NCBI GenBank assembly: GCA_963761755.1
Contig: CAVXIC010000020.1
Span: 90,786-154,785, forward strand
Reading direction: 5' to 3'
Origin: CAJXVA01 sp963761755
Lineage (GTDB): Bacteria > Myxococcota_A > Polyangia > Nannocystales > Nannocystaceae
Length of the DNA stretch: 64,000 bases
The number at the start of each line of letters is the position of its first letter. Positions within the stretch are counted from its first letter, which is position 1. This document shows, one piece after another, positions 45,017 through 54,139 of the stretch. The translations under genes and the position numbers were made by a program. A model generated the notes under the pieces. The model did not search any database and was not told the DNA's origin. It worked only from the letters and a program-made list of their open reading frames with translations.

Positions 45017-46183
45017 TCACGCTCCCGGGCAGTAGGAGTGGATGTCGACCGTGGCCATCATCGTGTCGCGATCCGCATCGACGGTCGCGACGAGAAGAGT
45101 CTTCGAGGCGGGGTCAAAGGAAGTCGCGCCACGTAGATCGAGCGACGTGGAGGGCCCTGCCGGAAGCGCCTTGATCGAAAGCGGGGCATCGAGGTCTTCG
45201 GGCCGTACGACCGCAAATGGTTCACCATCGACGGGGAACAAGTCGAGCAGCGTCCCCTCGAGCACGATGGGCACGGAATTGATCACCCACCCGACACCGG
45301 GTGATGTGCGAACCATGCTCGTATCGGATGCGACGAAGACCGTCTCGCCGTCGTAGGCAAGTTTGCAGTTCAGCGCATCCGAGAGTTCCGCCACCTCGAC
45401 GTTGCCGTAGTCGAGACCTCCGAGCCCAGAGGTCTCGAAGTAGAAGCACGACAAGGGCACCCCGTCGACGCTGAGCGCATCACCGGCGTAGGACACCGAG
45501 GACTGAAACTTCTCGACCTCCGACCAGACTCCGGCCTCATCTCGACGAAACTCAGTAAATGATGAGTTGCTCTGCGTGAAGCCATGAACGACCCCACCGG
45601 CGGTGACGACCGTGTGGACGAGGCTCGAACTCGCGTCAGGATCGACGGCCTCATCCGTCCCGTCCTCACAGACGAATCGAACCCCGGCATTCGACCGCGA
45701 TGCCAACGCGCAACGAACGCCTCCAGTGTCGACAGCATCGACGCCGAATCGTAATCCCACGAGCCCAGAGAACCGCCCGGGCACTTGTCCAACGACCCCT
45801 TCACCGCCAGCTGTGTTTGCCCACACGAGCGCCGTCGAGACCCCGTCGTCGCCGGACGTGTCTACGACGTGCTTGGCGAGTAGAAGCTCGACGTCGGGAC
45901 CGGTCGAGAAGAACCCCTGCACAGCGGGTGTAGTCAGGGACGTGCCCGAACCACTGCTCGAGGGGACGACCTCGACGGGGATCTGAAACGAACGTACGCC
46001 CGGGGTGCAAGAGATCGGCTCCTCACCGGTTCCGGCGGTTCCGGATGAACCGCCCCCATCGTCCTCGTCCTCGTTCTCCGTATCGACCGAAGCGTCGGTC
46101 TCTCCTTCGGAGACAGCATCGTCGTCCCCGCAACCCGTCAGCAGAACCGCCGAAGCGAGGACCTGAGCGATTCGCTGCTGCAT
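45017..46183 (-). CDS. Hypothetical lipoprotein
   Basis: From ATG 46183: MQQRIAQVLASAVLLTGC (lipidation Cys18), an acidic Glu/Asp and Gly/Ser linker, and then a 330-residue domain with several Cys and strand-rich sequence (VEVAELSDALNCKLAYDGET), possibly a propeller. The family is unknown. An upstream ATG at 46219 is less likely because it spoils the signal. Confidence 0.75.
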   Translation of the reverse strand: MQQRIAQVLASAVLLTGCGDDDAVSEGETDASVDTENEDEDDGGGSSGTAGTGEEPISCTPGVRSFQIPVEVVPSSSGSGTSLTTPAVQGFFSTGPDVELLLAKHVVDTSGDDGVSTALVWANTAGGEGVVGQVPGRFSGLVGLRFGVDAVDTGGVRCALASRSNAGVRFVCEDGTDEAVDPDASSSLVHTVVTAGGVVHGFTQSNSSFTEFRRDEAGVWSEVEKFQSSVSYAGDALSVDGVPLSCFYFETSGLGGLDYGNVEVAELSDALNCKLAYDGETVFVASDTSMVRTSPGVGWVINSVPIVLEGTLLDLFPVDGEPFAVVRPEDLDAPLSIKALPAGPSTSLDLRGATSFDPASKTLLVATVDADRDTMMATVDIHSYCPGA

Positions 46184-46228
46184 CGGCCTCACTGACGGCG
46201 CATCGTCTCGAGTATTCAAGGGTGCGGC

Positions 46229-47551
46229 TCAGGTCCCGCTGAACTGCACGTTCTCGAACACCATCGACGGCGTTCGGAACATCGAGTGCTCCCACGGGTC
46301 GTTGGCGAGCTCATCCAGAGCGCCGAAGAGGGTGAGCAGGTTGCCGGTCACGTTCATCTCGCCGACCGGGCTGCCGATGGCTCCGCGGTCGATGAGGTGG
46401 CCACGCAGGCCGAACGAGAAGTCGCCGGTGGTGGGGTCCGCGTTGCCGCCGAGCCACGAGGTCACGTAGATGCCCGTTCCGACGTCGCGCAAAATGGTGG
46501 CGAGATCGCGGCGACCCGGCTTCACGACGATGTTGCCCCAGCTCCCCGTGGTGGGTTTCGCGTCCAGCTTGCGGGCGTAGTAGGTGTCGAGGAAGTAGTT
46601 CTTCAGCGTGCCGTTCTCGATGATCGGCATCTCGAACCCCGCGACGCCCTCATCATCGAAGGGCTGGGATGCAATCGCGCCGGGGATCAGCGGATTGTTG
46701 GTGATGCTCAGCTTCTCGTCGACCACCTTTTGTCCGAGGCGGTCCGCCCACATCGAGCGACCCTGCTGCACCGACGCGCCGCTGGCCGGGCTGAGCAGGC
46801 GAACGATCAGCGAGGTGGCCGCATCCCGATCGACGACCATCGTGGTCTTGACGGTCGGGCCCTTCTTGCTGCCCAGGCGCCGGCGGGCGCGAAGCATCGC
46901 TTCGTCGCCGATCGCCTCGGGGCTGAGCAGTTGGCCGAGATGGCGTGCGCTCATCCCCCAGCCACCCTCGGGGCGCTTGTCGCCCTCGCCCTGGAGCGTG
47001 ACGTTGGCGTACATGCCGGTGGACGTGCCGCTGAACAGGCCAGAGAACCCGTTGGAGCTGACCGCGCCGCTTTGGCCGTAGCCGACGTAGGCCGACGAGC
47101 TGGCCGAGATGACGTCTTCCTTGCCCGCGACGCGGGCGTTGAGGGCCATGGCCTGATCGAGCTGGGCTTCGAGCTGTTGGGCCTCGACCGCCGGGTCGTA
47201 GAGGTCGAGGTCGGGCAGCGCCTGGGCGTATCGCGACGGGTCCGGAAGCTGCCGGAATGTGTCCACCTCGAGCGCCCGCGTGAGCGCAACGGCTTGCTCG
47301 ACGAAGGACCGCAGCGCGTCGGGCCGCAGGTCGTTGGTGTCGTGGCTCGAGTAGCGGCCCTCGACGTACAGCTGCAGTCCGAGCGAGGTGTCGGTGCTCT
47401 CTTGGACCTTTTCGAGCTCGAGGTCTCGGACCTCCAGCGACACGCTTCGCTGCCGGCTCATCGCTGCGAACGCCCCTTCGGCTCCTGCAGCCTTGGCCAA
47501 GGTGATGGCCATCTCGGCCCCTTCGAGGAGTGGATCAGCCACGGTTCTCAC
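46229..47551 (-). CDS. TldE/PmbA-family metalloprotease subunit
   Basis: The 440-residue protein matches PmbA/TldE: SLEVRDLELEKVQESTDTSL at the start and GRRDLATILRDVGTGIYVTS in the C-terminal beta-domain. In E. coli TldE lacks the catalytic HExxxH and forms a heterodimer with TldD. The same asymmetry is seen here. The GTG start (47551, or 47542) overlaps the tldD stop. Unlike its partner it has no export signal. Confidence 0.88.
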   Translation of the reverse strand: MRTVADPLLEGAEMAITLAKAAGAEGAFAAMSRQRSVSLEVRDLELEKVQESTDTSLGLQLYVEGRYSSHDTNDLRPDALRSFVEQAVALTRALEVDTFRQLPDPSRYAQALPDLDLYDPAVEAQQLEAQLDQAMALNARVAGKEDVISASSSAYVGYGQSGAVSSNGFSGLFSGTSTGMYANVTLQGEGDKRPEGGWGMSARHLGQLLSPEAIGDEAMLRARRRLGSKKGPTVKTTMVVDRDAATSLIVRLLSPASGASVQQGRSMWADRLGQKVVDEKLSITNNPLIPGAIASQPFDDEGVAGFEMPIIENGTLKNYFLDTYYARKLDAKPTTGSWGNIVVKPGRRDLATILRDVGTGIYVTSWLGGNADPTTGDFSFGLRGHLIDRGAIGSPVGEMNVTGNLLTLFGALDELANDPWEHSMFRTPSMVFENVQFSGT

Positions 47552-49099
47552 CTCCGACGTTCATGCTGGAGACCAACACGGTGGGCAGGCCTTGAGAGAC
47601 CGGCACACCCTGCCCATCCTTGCCGCAGGTCCATCCGCCCGTGTCGAGCTTGGAGTCGTTGGCCGCCATCGTGACCGCCCGCAGCGTCTCGGGGCCGTTG
47701 CCGATGATGTTCGTGTCCTTGATCGGCGCGGTGACCTTGCCGTCTTCGATGAGCCAGCCGTTCTTGATGTAGAAGGTGTAGTCGCCAGCGCCGATCTGGA
47801 CCTGCCCGTTGGTGAAGGTCTCGGCGATGATGCCGTTCTTCACCGAGGCGATGATCTCGTCCTTGGTGTGGGGGCCGTTCTCCATGTATGTGGCGCGCAT
47901 CCGGGGCATGGGCGGGTGGCGATAGGACTCGCGGCGCCCCGAGCCCGTTGGTGCCACGCCGTAGTGGCGAGCGCTGATGTGGTCGTGCAGGTAGCTGACC
48001 AGCACCCCGTTTTCGACCAGCACCGTGCGCTGCGCTTCGTTGCCCTCGTCGTCGACGTTGAGCGAGCCTCGCTCGTTGTCCATGGTGCCGTCGTCGACGA
48101 TGGTGACGAAGTCGGGGGCGATCTTCTTGCCCAACATCTCGGAGTAGATCGAGATGTTCTTCCGGTTGAAGTCCGCCTCCATCCCGTGACCGATGGCCTC
48201 GTGCAGCAGGATCCCGCTGGCCCCGGCCGCGAGCACCACCGGGAGCTCGCCTGCCTGCGGACGGCGAGCGTCGAAGAGCACCATCGTTCGGTCGCGCGCC
48301 TCCTCGACCACGGTCTGCAGGCGCTCGTCGGTGTAGAACGCGATGCCGTCGCGGGCGGCCAGGTTGGATCCCCCGACTGCGTCTGGCCGTTCTTCTTTGC
48401 GGTGAGGCTGATGCTCAGTCGCGTCATCGGCCGGGCGTCGGAGATGAGCCGGCCGTCGAGCGTCGCGACCAGGACCCGCTCCTCCCCGTCGGACCAGTGG
48501 ATCGAGACCTTCTCGATCGAAGGGTCGGAGGCGGCCGCCATCTTGGCGACGCGCTGGATCAGCGGCAGCTTCTGGTCGACCCCGACCTCGGACCACGGGA
48601 CCCGCAGCGTGTACCGCTGGGGCATGCCGACGGACGCGAACCTCTCGGGTGCGGCGGCGGGCGAGCCCTTGGCGAACAGCGCGGCGCTCTTGGCCGTGCG
48701 CTCCAGCGCGGCGGGTGTGAGCTCTTCGGTGTACGCGTATCCGATGCGGTCACCGAGCACCACCCGCATCCCCACGCCCTGCATCACGTTGCTATGCGCG
48801 CTGGCGATGATGCCGTCCTGGTACGCGATGCTGTTGTTCCGCGCATGCTGGAAGTAGATGTCGGCGTGGTCGGCACCCCGGGAGGTCAACACCGCCATCG
48901 CCTTTCGGACCGAGGCCTCGTCCAGCCCGTACCACGCCTCGAAGGGGTTCTTCGGAGGTGTGCCCGTGGCGAGGGCTGCCGGCGACGCCGGAGCGGTCGA
49001 CTGGCCGGAGTTCGAGCAACCGGCGAGGAAGCCGGGAACCGTGAGCACGGCTCCGCCGGCGCCCTGCAGGAACGATCGTCGGTGAAAAGCGTTGGTCAT
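47535..49099 (-). pseudogene. TldD-family metalloprotease with Tat-lipoprotein signal, one frameshift
   Basis: The C-terminal frame carries HEAIGHGMEAD, the zinc-binding motif of TldD, and ends at 47535. The N-terminal frame starts at ATG 49099 with MTNAFHRRSFLQGAGGAVLT and FLAGC: a twin-arginine (Arg7-Arg8) motif followed by a lipobox (Cys28). The two frames join at a run of five C (48370-48374), where one extra base restores NGQTQSGGSNLAARDG. TldD normally acts in the cytosol on peptides such as microcin precursors. Here it appears to be exported and lipidated. Confidence 0.8.
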
Positions 49100-49184
49100 G
49101 GGGGGTCCGAGCACCAGGGGAACCCCGGGTCGCGCGTTCGACCCCGGAGGGCCGCGGTGGGTTTCAGAAGCAGTCGGCGACAGC

Positions 49185-49838
49185 TCACATCCTGCGGACG
49201 GGGCCGACGACGATGGTGGCGGAGATTTGCTTGGGGTTGTCCCGCGGAGCCGCGACGAGCGCTCGCGGGGAGGTCCTCGGCCGGGATGGGGTCGGAGGCC
49301 CGAGATTCATGCCGGGCTTCGGCGCGATGGGCACGGGTCGCGGCACGGGCAGTGGGGCAGCCGCGACCCGGGGAACTTCGGGGACGGGGGGCCCAGGCGC
49401 GAGGTCGGTCGATGGCGGCCGACGCGGGGCCATCGGTCGTTCCACCGCGTCCGGGCGAGCGGCCGCGGGTGCATCGGGGACTGGGGGTGACGGCGGTGGG
49501 GCAGCGACGGATCGGTCCGCGGGCGGCCGGGGTGGTGCAACCGTGGTCGCCTCCAACCGAGGGGCTTCGGGAGAGCGCGGGGGAGCGACCGGGGCGAAGC
49601 GGGTGCTCGGTGGCGGCGGGGGCGGAGGTGGAGCAGGAGCGAGGTCGGTCGTCGGCGGCCGAGGGGGCGGCCGAGGAGGCTCGACGGTGGCGGCCTCGAA
49701 GCGAGGGCCTCCGGGCGCGCGCGGAGAATCGACCGTACCCACGCCGCTGCTGGGCGGGGACGGTCGCGTCGGCGGCATCGACGACGGCGCTGTGCCCGGC
49801 GGTCGCGGACGTGGTGCGAGACGGGTCGGTGGACGCAC
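49185..49838 (-). CDS. Proline-rich protein
   Basis: The 217-residue minus-strand frame is largely Pro/Ala/Arg (for example APAPPPPPPPPSTRFAPVAP) and ends PKQISATIVVGPVRRM. It starts ten bases after the stop of the candidate effector gene and is the last gene of the cassette. The opposite strand shows a Gly-rich frame, which I consider a shadow because the operon context favours the minus strand. The function is unknown; it may be a disordered chaperone or anchor. Confidence 0.5.
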   Translation of the reverse strand: MRPPTRLAPRPRPPGTAPSSMPPTRPSPPSSGVGTVDSPRAPGGPRFEAATVEPPRPPPRPPTTDLAPAPPPPPPPPSTRFAPVAPPRSPEAPRLEATTVAPPRPPADRSVAAPPPSPPVPDAPAAARPDAVERPMAPRRPPSTDLAPGPPVPEVPRVAAAPLPVPRPVPIAPKPGMNLGPPTPSRPRTSPRALVAAPRDNPKQISATIVVGPVRRM

Positions 49839-49847
49839 GGGAGACGC

Positions 49848-51077
49848 TCATTCCGCGGGCGGCGGCCCGGCGGGCCTCTCGGCCTTGTACGCGCTCGCAG
49901 GGGACCGCGTGCCGCTTTCCTGTGCGTTGTCGCCCCACTCCGAACCAACGGCAACGGGGGTGTAGCGCGGCTTCGCCTCGTCCGTCACGTTCGTCACCTG
50001 CGTATACGCGGATGGAGGAGCATGGAACTGAAGGAACAGCTTCTCGCTGAGCCCCCTGATCCGCCCGGCTCGCTCGACGGGAGTCCATACGCCGTCTTCG
50101 ATGACCCACGGCATGTAGTCATCAGCACCGCCGGGCCCCGCCTTCCGATACTCGGAGAGCACCTCGAGACCGTCCGTGTAGTCTGCCCACGCTTGCCTGA
50201 GCACCTTGGGCTGTAGCGACAGTCCCGCCACCTTGTTTTTGTCCTCGCTATGCTCGTTCTCCCATGCGGACATCAGCGGCAGCCCGAACGGATCTTCCAG
50301 AGAAGCGTAGACCCGCAGTTCGGCCCAGCCGTTGATATCGCCCAAGTCGAACAGCCCATCCGAGATGGGGAGCACGTAGGCTTCGGCGGGCCAGGGGTCG
50401 GAGACGTACCAGGGGGAGTTTCTGTACGAGACGATGTTGAAGCTGTGATTCAGCCCGTGGCTGACCGTCACGATGCTTAGATACGTCGTCGGGTCTTCGT
50501 CGGCGAGGAAGTTATCGAGCGTCACCTCCTGGTCCTCAGGCCTAACCGAGTTGGGCATCGAATACATCGACATCAACCCGGCCCCCACGGCGGAGAGCGT
50601 CGAACAAACCCCGGCCCCCGTTTTGACCCCCCGATAGAACCGCGCCAGCAGGTCGACGAAGGGGGGGGCGAACTTGCTGATCCGTGATTCGAGAAGGTTC
50701 CCGTTGGTGTAGAGAAAATAGGGTTGAATCGGCTCACAAACGTAGGAAGGAGCAACCGACTCGTCGATCTTCCCATTTGCGTCGTAGGGGAACATCGCGT
50801 TGTTGACGGGCCCGTACCGAAACTGCTTCCTCGATTCTCGAACGCCTCGCGTCGCGGTTCTCACCGCCTTGTAGATGTTCATGAGGGCCTCGGGCTCCTC
50901 CCCCACTTCCTCCTCGGTCTGGCGTTCGGGGAACTCCGTCCCCGGATACGACTTGGAGTAGGCCACCAACGGCCGGTTGTGTTCCGTATCCGCAACGACG
51001 GTCCAGTCGTTGTGGGGCTCCTCCGTGTACTTGGGGTCTCGGTTGTTGTTGGTGTAGAACTGAATCTCGATGGGCAC
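49848..51077 (-). CDS. Candidate papain-like secreted effector
   Basis: The 409-residue protein starts at GTG 51077, four bases after the LysM gene. A central domain contains GAGVCSTLSAVGAGLM (Cys158), VSHGLNHSFNIVSYR (His211) and SPWYVSDPWP (Asp227). That Cys-His-Asp order and spacing suggests a papain/transglutaminase-like fold, as in papain-like toxin domains. I recognise no family with certainty. The C-terminal 180 residues end in a Pro-rich tail. The context (carboxypeptidase-like and LysM genes upstream, Pro-rich gene downstream) resembles type VI or extracellular-contractile effector cassettes. No classical signal peptide is present. Confidence 0.6.
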   Translation of the reverse strand: MPIEIQFYTNNNRDPKYTEEPHNDWTVVADTEHNRPLVAYSKSYPGTEFPERQTEEEVGEEPEALMNIYKAVRTATRGVRESRKQFRYGPVNNAMFPYDANGKIDESVAPSYVCEPIQPYFLYTNGNLLESRISKFAPPFVDLLARFYRGVKTGAGVCSTLSAVGAGLMSMYSMPNSVRPEDQEVTLDNFLADEDPTTYLSIVTVSHGLNHSFNIVSYRNSPWYVSDPWPAEAYVLPISDGLFDLGDINGWAELRVYASLEDPFGLPLMSAWENEHSEDKNKVAGLSLQPKVLRQAWADYTDGLEVLSEYRKAGPGGADDYMPWVIEDGVWTPVERAGRIRGLSEKLFLQFHAPPSAYTQVTNVTDEAKPRYTPVAVGSEWGDNAQESGTRSPASAYKAERPAGPPPAE

Positions 51078-51081
51078 GGAT

Positions 51082-51714
51082 CTATCTCTTCTCGTGGTGG
51101 GTTTCGATGGCTTCTCGGAAGCCGTCTCGATGCTCGAGGAGCCGAGCTGCATGGTCTCGAAGCGCGCGCTGGCTCGAGATGTCATCGACGTGGTCGAAGG
51201 AACCGAGACCGAGGTTTGCCAGCCGCCCCAGAGCGCCCGACCACGAATCTGCCGGGTCGAGGTGTCCGAGCGCCACGGGGGCCTCGAAGGAGAAGTCCGC
51301 CTCCTCCAGCCGTAGTTTCAGCCAGGCATGATGCGCATTCGGTCGAATCTCGACCGAGATCGTGCCGGCATCGTCGGTCGAACCTGTATGAACCTCGCCG
51401 TCGACCGTCAGCTCGAAGTCCGCACCCGCGAGGGGCTCGCCCTCATCGTCGAGCATGCGAAGGTTCAGCCACGCTCTGGGCCGGGTGAGACGGAAGCGGT
51501 GCACCTTGTCCACGGGGCACGACTCCCTCGGCTCCACCGTCTTCGGTGGAAGCATGACCTCGTCGCCAGGGAGGAGGACCTGGGGATCCTTTCGGCGCTC
51601 CCGAAGCTCCGCGTTGGCGGGGTCGTCCCAGACCCGTTTCCAGCTGTCGAAGCCCCCTTCGTAGGCGAGCTGCAGGAGGCTCTCTCCCTGTCGAACTTCG
51701 TGCTTCTTGGCCAT
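51082..51714 (-). CDS. LysM-domain protein
   Basis: From ATG 51714: MAKKHEVRQGESLLQLAYEG and DPQVLLPGDEVMLPP form a LysM-like fold of the type attached to type VI secretion and contractile-tail baseplate proteins. A prealbumin-like beta-domain follows (DFELTVDGEVHTGSTDDAGT), then a helical C-terminus (QRALRDHAARLLEHRDGF). It has 210 residues and no signal peptide. It sits between the carboxypeptidase-like gene and the candidate effector, five and four bases away respectively. Confidence 0.75.
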   Translation of the reverse strand: MAKKHEVRQGESLLQLAYEGGFDSWKRVWDDPANAELRERRKDPQVLLPGDEVMLPPKTVEPRESCPVDKVHRFRLTRPRAWLNLRMLDDEGEPLAGADFELTVDGEVHTGSTDDAGTISVEIRPNAHHAWLKLRLEEADFSFEAPVALGHLDPADSWSGALGRLANLGLGSFDHVDDISSQRALRDHAARLLEHRDGFREAIETHHEKR

Positions 51715-51719
51715 CGTCT

Positions 51720-52292
51720 TCACAGGGGGTGGGCGCTCACGTAGCTCCACGCGGCGTCGTCGAACTCGGGAAAGCAGACCTTGCAGGCGCCGGGCTTGCG
51801 GAGCTCTCGAAGCTCTGCTCGGCCGTGGTCGTCGAGAACGCCGCGATGGGTACGGCCCTCGGGATCCACGAGAAGGTATTGGGCGCCCCGAACTGGGCGG
51901 TCCTGCACATCGACCAGCTCCAGGACGACGGCATGGATCGCGATCTCGGCCGGCTCGTCGGCGACGAGGCCGGCGAGTCGCTGCTCGTCGTCGGGCGGGC
52001 TGACGAGGCGAGGCGTCGCTCTCCAGGGTTCGTAGCTCAGTCGGCCGCTGTCCAGCGCATGCATCGTTTGCTCGACCAGCATGGCCGCCGAGGAGGGCAT
52101 CGCGTCCAGGAGGTCGGCGAGCGCGCGCGAGCCCGACGGCGAGTCTGCGAACGAGCAAAGCTCCGCTTCGACCGCCCTGGGAATCCCCGCGGTGACGGGA
52201 AAGCCTCGCGAGGAGACCACCAATCTGCCGAAGCTCAGCTGTACGAAACGCGGCACCGATTGCAACCGTGCGCGGCCTCGCCAGGGTCCCAA
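51720..52292 (-). CDS. Carboxypeptidase-regulatory-like domain protein of the LysM cassette
   Basis: The 190-residue protein ends in a beta-sandwich module: ELVDVQDRPVRGAQYLLVDP then HRGVLDDHGRAELREL and KVCFPEFDDAAW. That wording is typical of proteins encoded in type VI and Rhs effector operons. The N-terminal 110 residues are helical and unrecognised. It is the first gene of the four-gene minus-strand cassette. The intergenic region upstream (52293-52497) shows no clear promoter. Confidence 0.65.
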   Translation of the reverse strand: MGPWRGRARLQSVPRFVQLSFGRLVVSSRGFPVTAGIPRAVEAELCSFADSPSGSRALADLLDAMPSSAAMLVEQTMHALDSGRLSYEPWRATPRLVSPPDDEQRLAGLVADEPAEIAIHAVVLELVDVQDRPVRGAQYLLVDPEGRTHRGVLDDHGRAELRELRKPGACKVCFPEFDDAAWSYVSAHPL

Positions 52293-52497
52293 TCTCAGGT
52301 TGATTTCATCGCCGTAGTCACTGCCGATAGCCGAAGCCTATGCTCCGAATAAGGAATGAGTATTGGCGCCTGCTTCGGCGCAGAGGCTCCCGCAGAGGCT
52401 CTGTGCGGGCGTTCGAGTCGTCCCATGGAGGGCGGGACTTGCGAGACGAGGGTGCGGAGGGCGTGGTGCTCGTCGAAGATGAGGCCGAGCGCTGGCG

Positions 52498-54132
52498 GTG
52501 TCGTGGGCGCATGAAGGTGTGTCGTTCACACGTTCGGGTCCGCCTCACCCTGCGGACCCACGCGGAAGTCGGGGGGCGCATCGCGCGTACTGGATGCTCC
52601 TGCCTCGGCGCGCTGAGCGCGCGTCAAACGCACGCTGTGCCGGGCCCGGCGGCCTTGTGGTGGGGTTCGCGCTGGGGTACTCGGGTTCGGCTCTGGCCGC
52701 CGAAGAAGACCTGACTTCTTTGCCCGACACCGCTCCGAAGCTGTTGAGCGTGACGTTGGAGATGACGATCGTCCGCCGCGTGTTTCGGCTGGGCGCCTGG
52801 GTCATCTTGGCGATGCTCACCCAGTTCTTCGTCAACTACTTCGACACGCTGATGGTGGGGCGACTCGAGCCCGAGCTGGCGACGGCGTCGCAAGCCGCGT
52901 TGGGGCTGGGGATGCCGGTGTTCTGGGCGGTCGGCGGCTTCTTTGCCGCGATCGGTGCGGGCACGCAGGCGATCACCGGGCGCCGGTTCGCCGAGCGCAA
53001 GGAGATCGCGGCCGGCCAGGTCCTGTTCAACAGCTTGTGCGTGGGCGTCGTCGCCGGGGCGTTCGGCAGCGTGTTCGGCTGGTACACCACCCCGCTGGCC
53101 GTCGACGCCCTCGCCAGCGCCAGCCCGCTTCAGGCGGCCCTGGGCGCCGAGTACACCCAGATCCGCATGATCGGGGTGGCCGGCATGGTGGTCACCTTCA
53201 GCTACAAGGCGTTCTTCGACGGCATCGGCCGCACCTACGTGCACCTGTGGGCCGCGCTCGCGATGAACGTGTTCAACATCGGGCTGAACTACCTGTTCAT
53301 CTTTGGGTCCGAGCCGCTCAACATCCCGCGCATGGAGCTCGCTGGGGCCGGCTACGCGTCCGTCACCAGCACCTACCTGGGGCTGGCGATCATGATGTGG
53401 GTCAGCGCCAGCGGTGACTGCGGCTCGCGCTTCCAGATCTACAAACACCGCAAGCTCGACGGCTCGGTGGTGTGGAACATCGTGCGGCTGTTGGTGCCCT
53501 CGGGGACGGCGACCGTCATCCTCATGGCCGGCTTCGCGCTGTTCATGTACTTCGTCGGGCAGATCGACGCGCAGCTGGGCGCCGGCACCAACACGTACAC
53601 CGCGGCCACCAAGGCGATCATGGACACCGCTGCGCTTTGCTTCATGCCCGCGATCGCGTTTGGCACCGCGACCGCGACGTGCGTCAGCCAGAGCCTCGGC
53701 GCGGGCAAGCCCAACCTGGCGGCCCGCTACGGCTGGGAGTCGGTACGGCTGGGCATCTACGCGATGCTGGTCATCGGGGTGGTGTTCATGGCGATCCCCG
53801 AGCAGATCATCTCGGTGCTCGCGCCGAACGACCCGGAGGTCCCCAGGGCGGCCGCGACCTCGATGCGGATCATGACGCTGTCGCTGCCGCTCATGTCGGT
53901 GGGCCTCATCTTGGCGCAGGCGCTCTACGGCGCCGGAGCCAACGTCTTCGTGGCCGTCGCCGAGGGCATCCTGCACTTTGGCGTGCTGGTGCCGCTGACG
54001 TGGCTGCTCGGACCCAAGCTCGGCTACGGCATGGAAGGGGTCTGGTTCTCCGCCGCGCTGTACGTGTCCCTGCTGGGCATCGTCATGGCCGCGAAGTTCG
54101 CCAGCAAGGGCTGGCGCGACATCAAGCTCTGA
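52498..54132 (+). CDS. MATE-family efflux transporter
   Basis: A multidrug/toxin extrusion antiporter with about twelve membrane segments. VRRVFRLGAWVILAMLTQFF and YFDTLMVGRLEPELATASQA form the first bundle, and ATCVSQSLGAGKPNLAARYG marks the second MATE repeat. The open frame starts at GTG 52498, but the first 88 residues are Arg-rich and unlike MATE proteins. ATG 52762 (MTIVRRVFRLG) is the more likely start. The substrate is unknown. Confidence 0.88.
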   Translation: MSWAHEGVSFTRSGPPHPADPRGSRGAHRAYWMLLPRRAERASNARCAGPGGLVVGFALGYSGSALAAEEDLTSLPDTAPKLLSVTLEMTIVRRVFRLGAWVILAMLTQFFVNYFDTLMVGRLEPELATASQAALGLGMPVFWAVGGFFAAIGAGTQAITGRRFAERKEIAAGQVLFNSLCVGVVAGAFGSVFGWYTTPLAVDALASASPLQAALGAEYTQIRMIGVAGMVVTFSYKAFFDGIGRTYVHLWAALAMNVFNIGLNYLFIFGSEPLNIPRMELAGAGYASVTSTYLGLAIMMWVSASGDCGSRFQIYKHRKLDGSVVWNIVRLLVPSGTATVILMAGFALFMYFVGQIDAQLGAGTNTYTAATKAIMDTAALCFMPAIAFGTATATCVSQSLGAGKPNLAARYGWESVRLGIYAMLVIGVVFMAIPEQIISVLAPNDPEVPRAAATSMRIMTLSLPLMSVGLILAQALYGAGANVFVAVAEGILHFGVLVPLTWLLGPKLGYGMEGVWFSAALYVSLLGIVMAAKFASKGWRDIKL

Positions 54133-54139
54133 CGCCGCG

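Noticed and set aside
49213..49965. Gly-rich plus-strand frame of 250 codons
   Set aside because: The minus-strand Pro-rich frame fits the operon (ten bases after the upstream stop), and the Gly-rich frame overlaps the end of the candidate effector gene.
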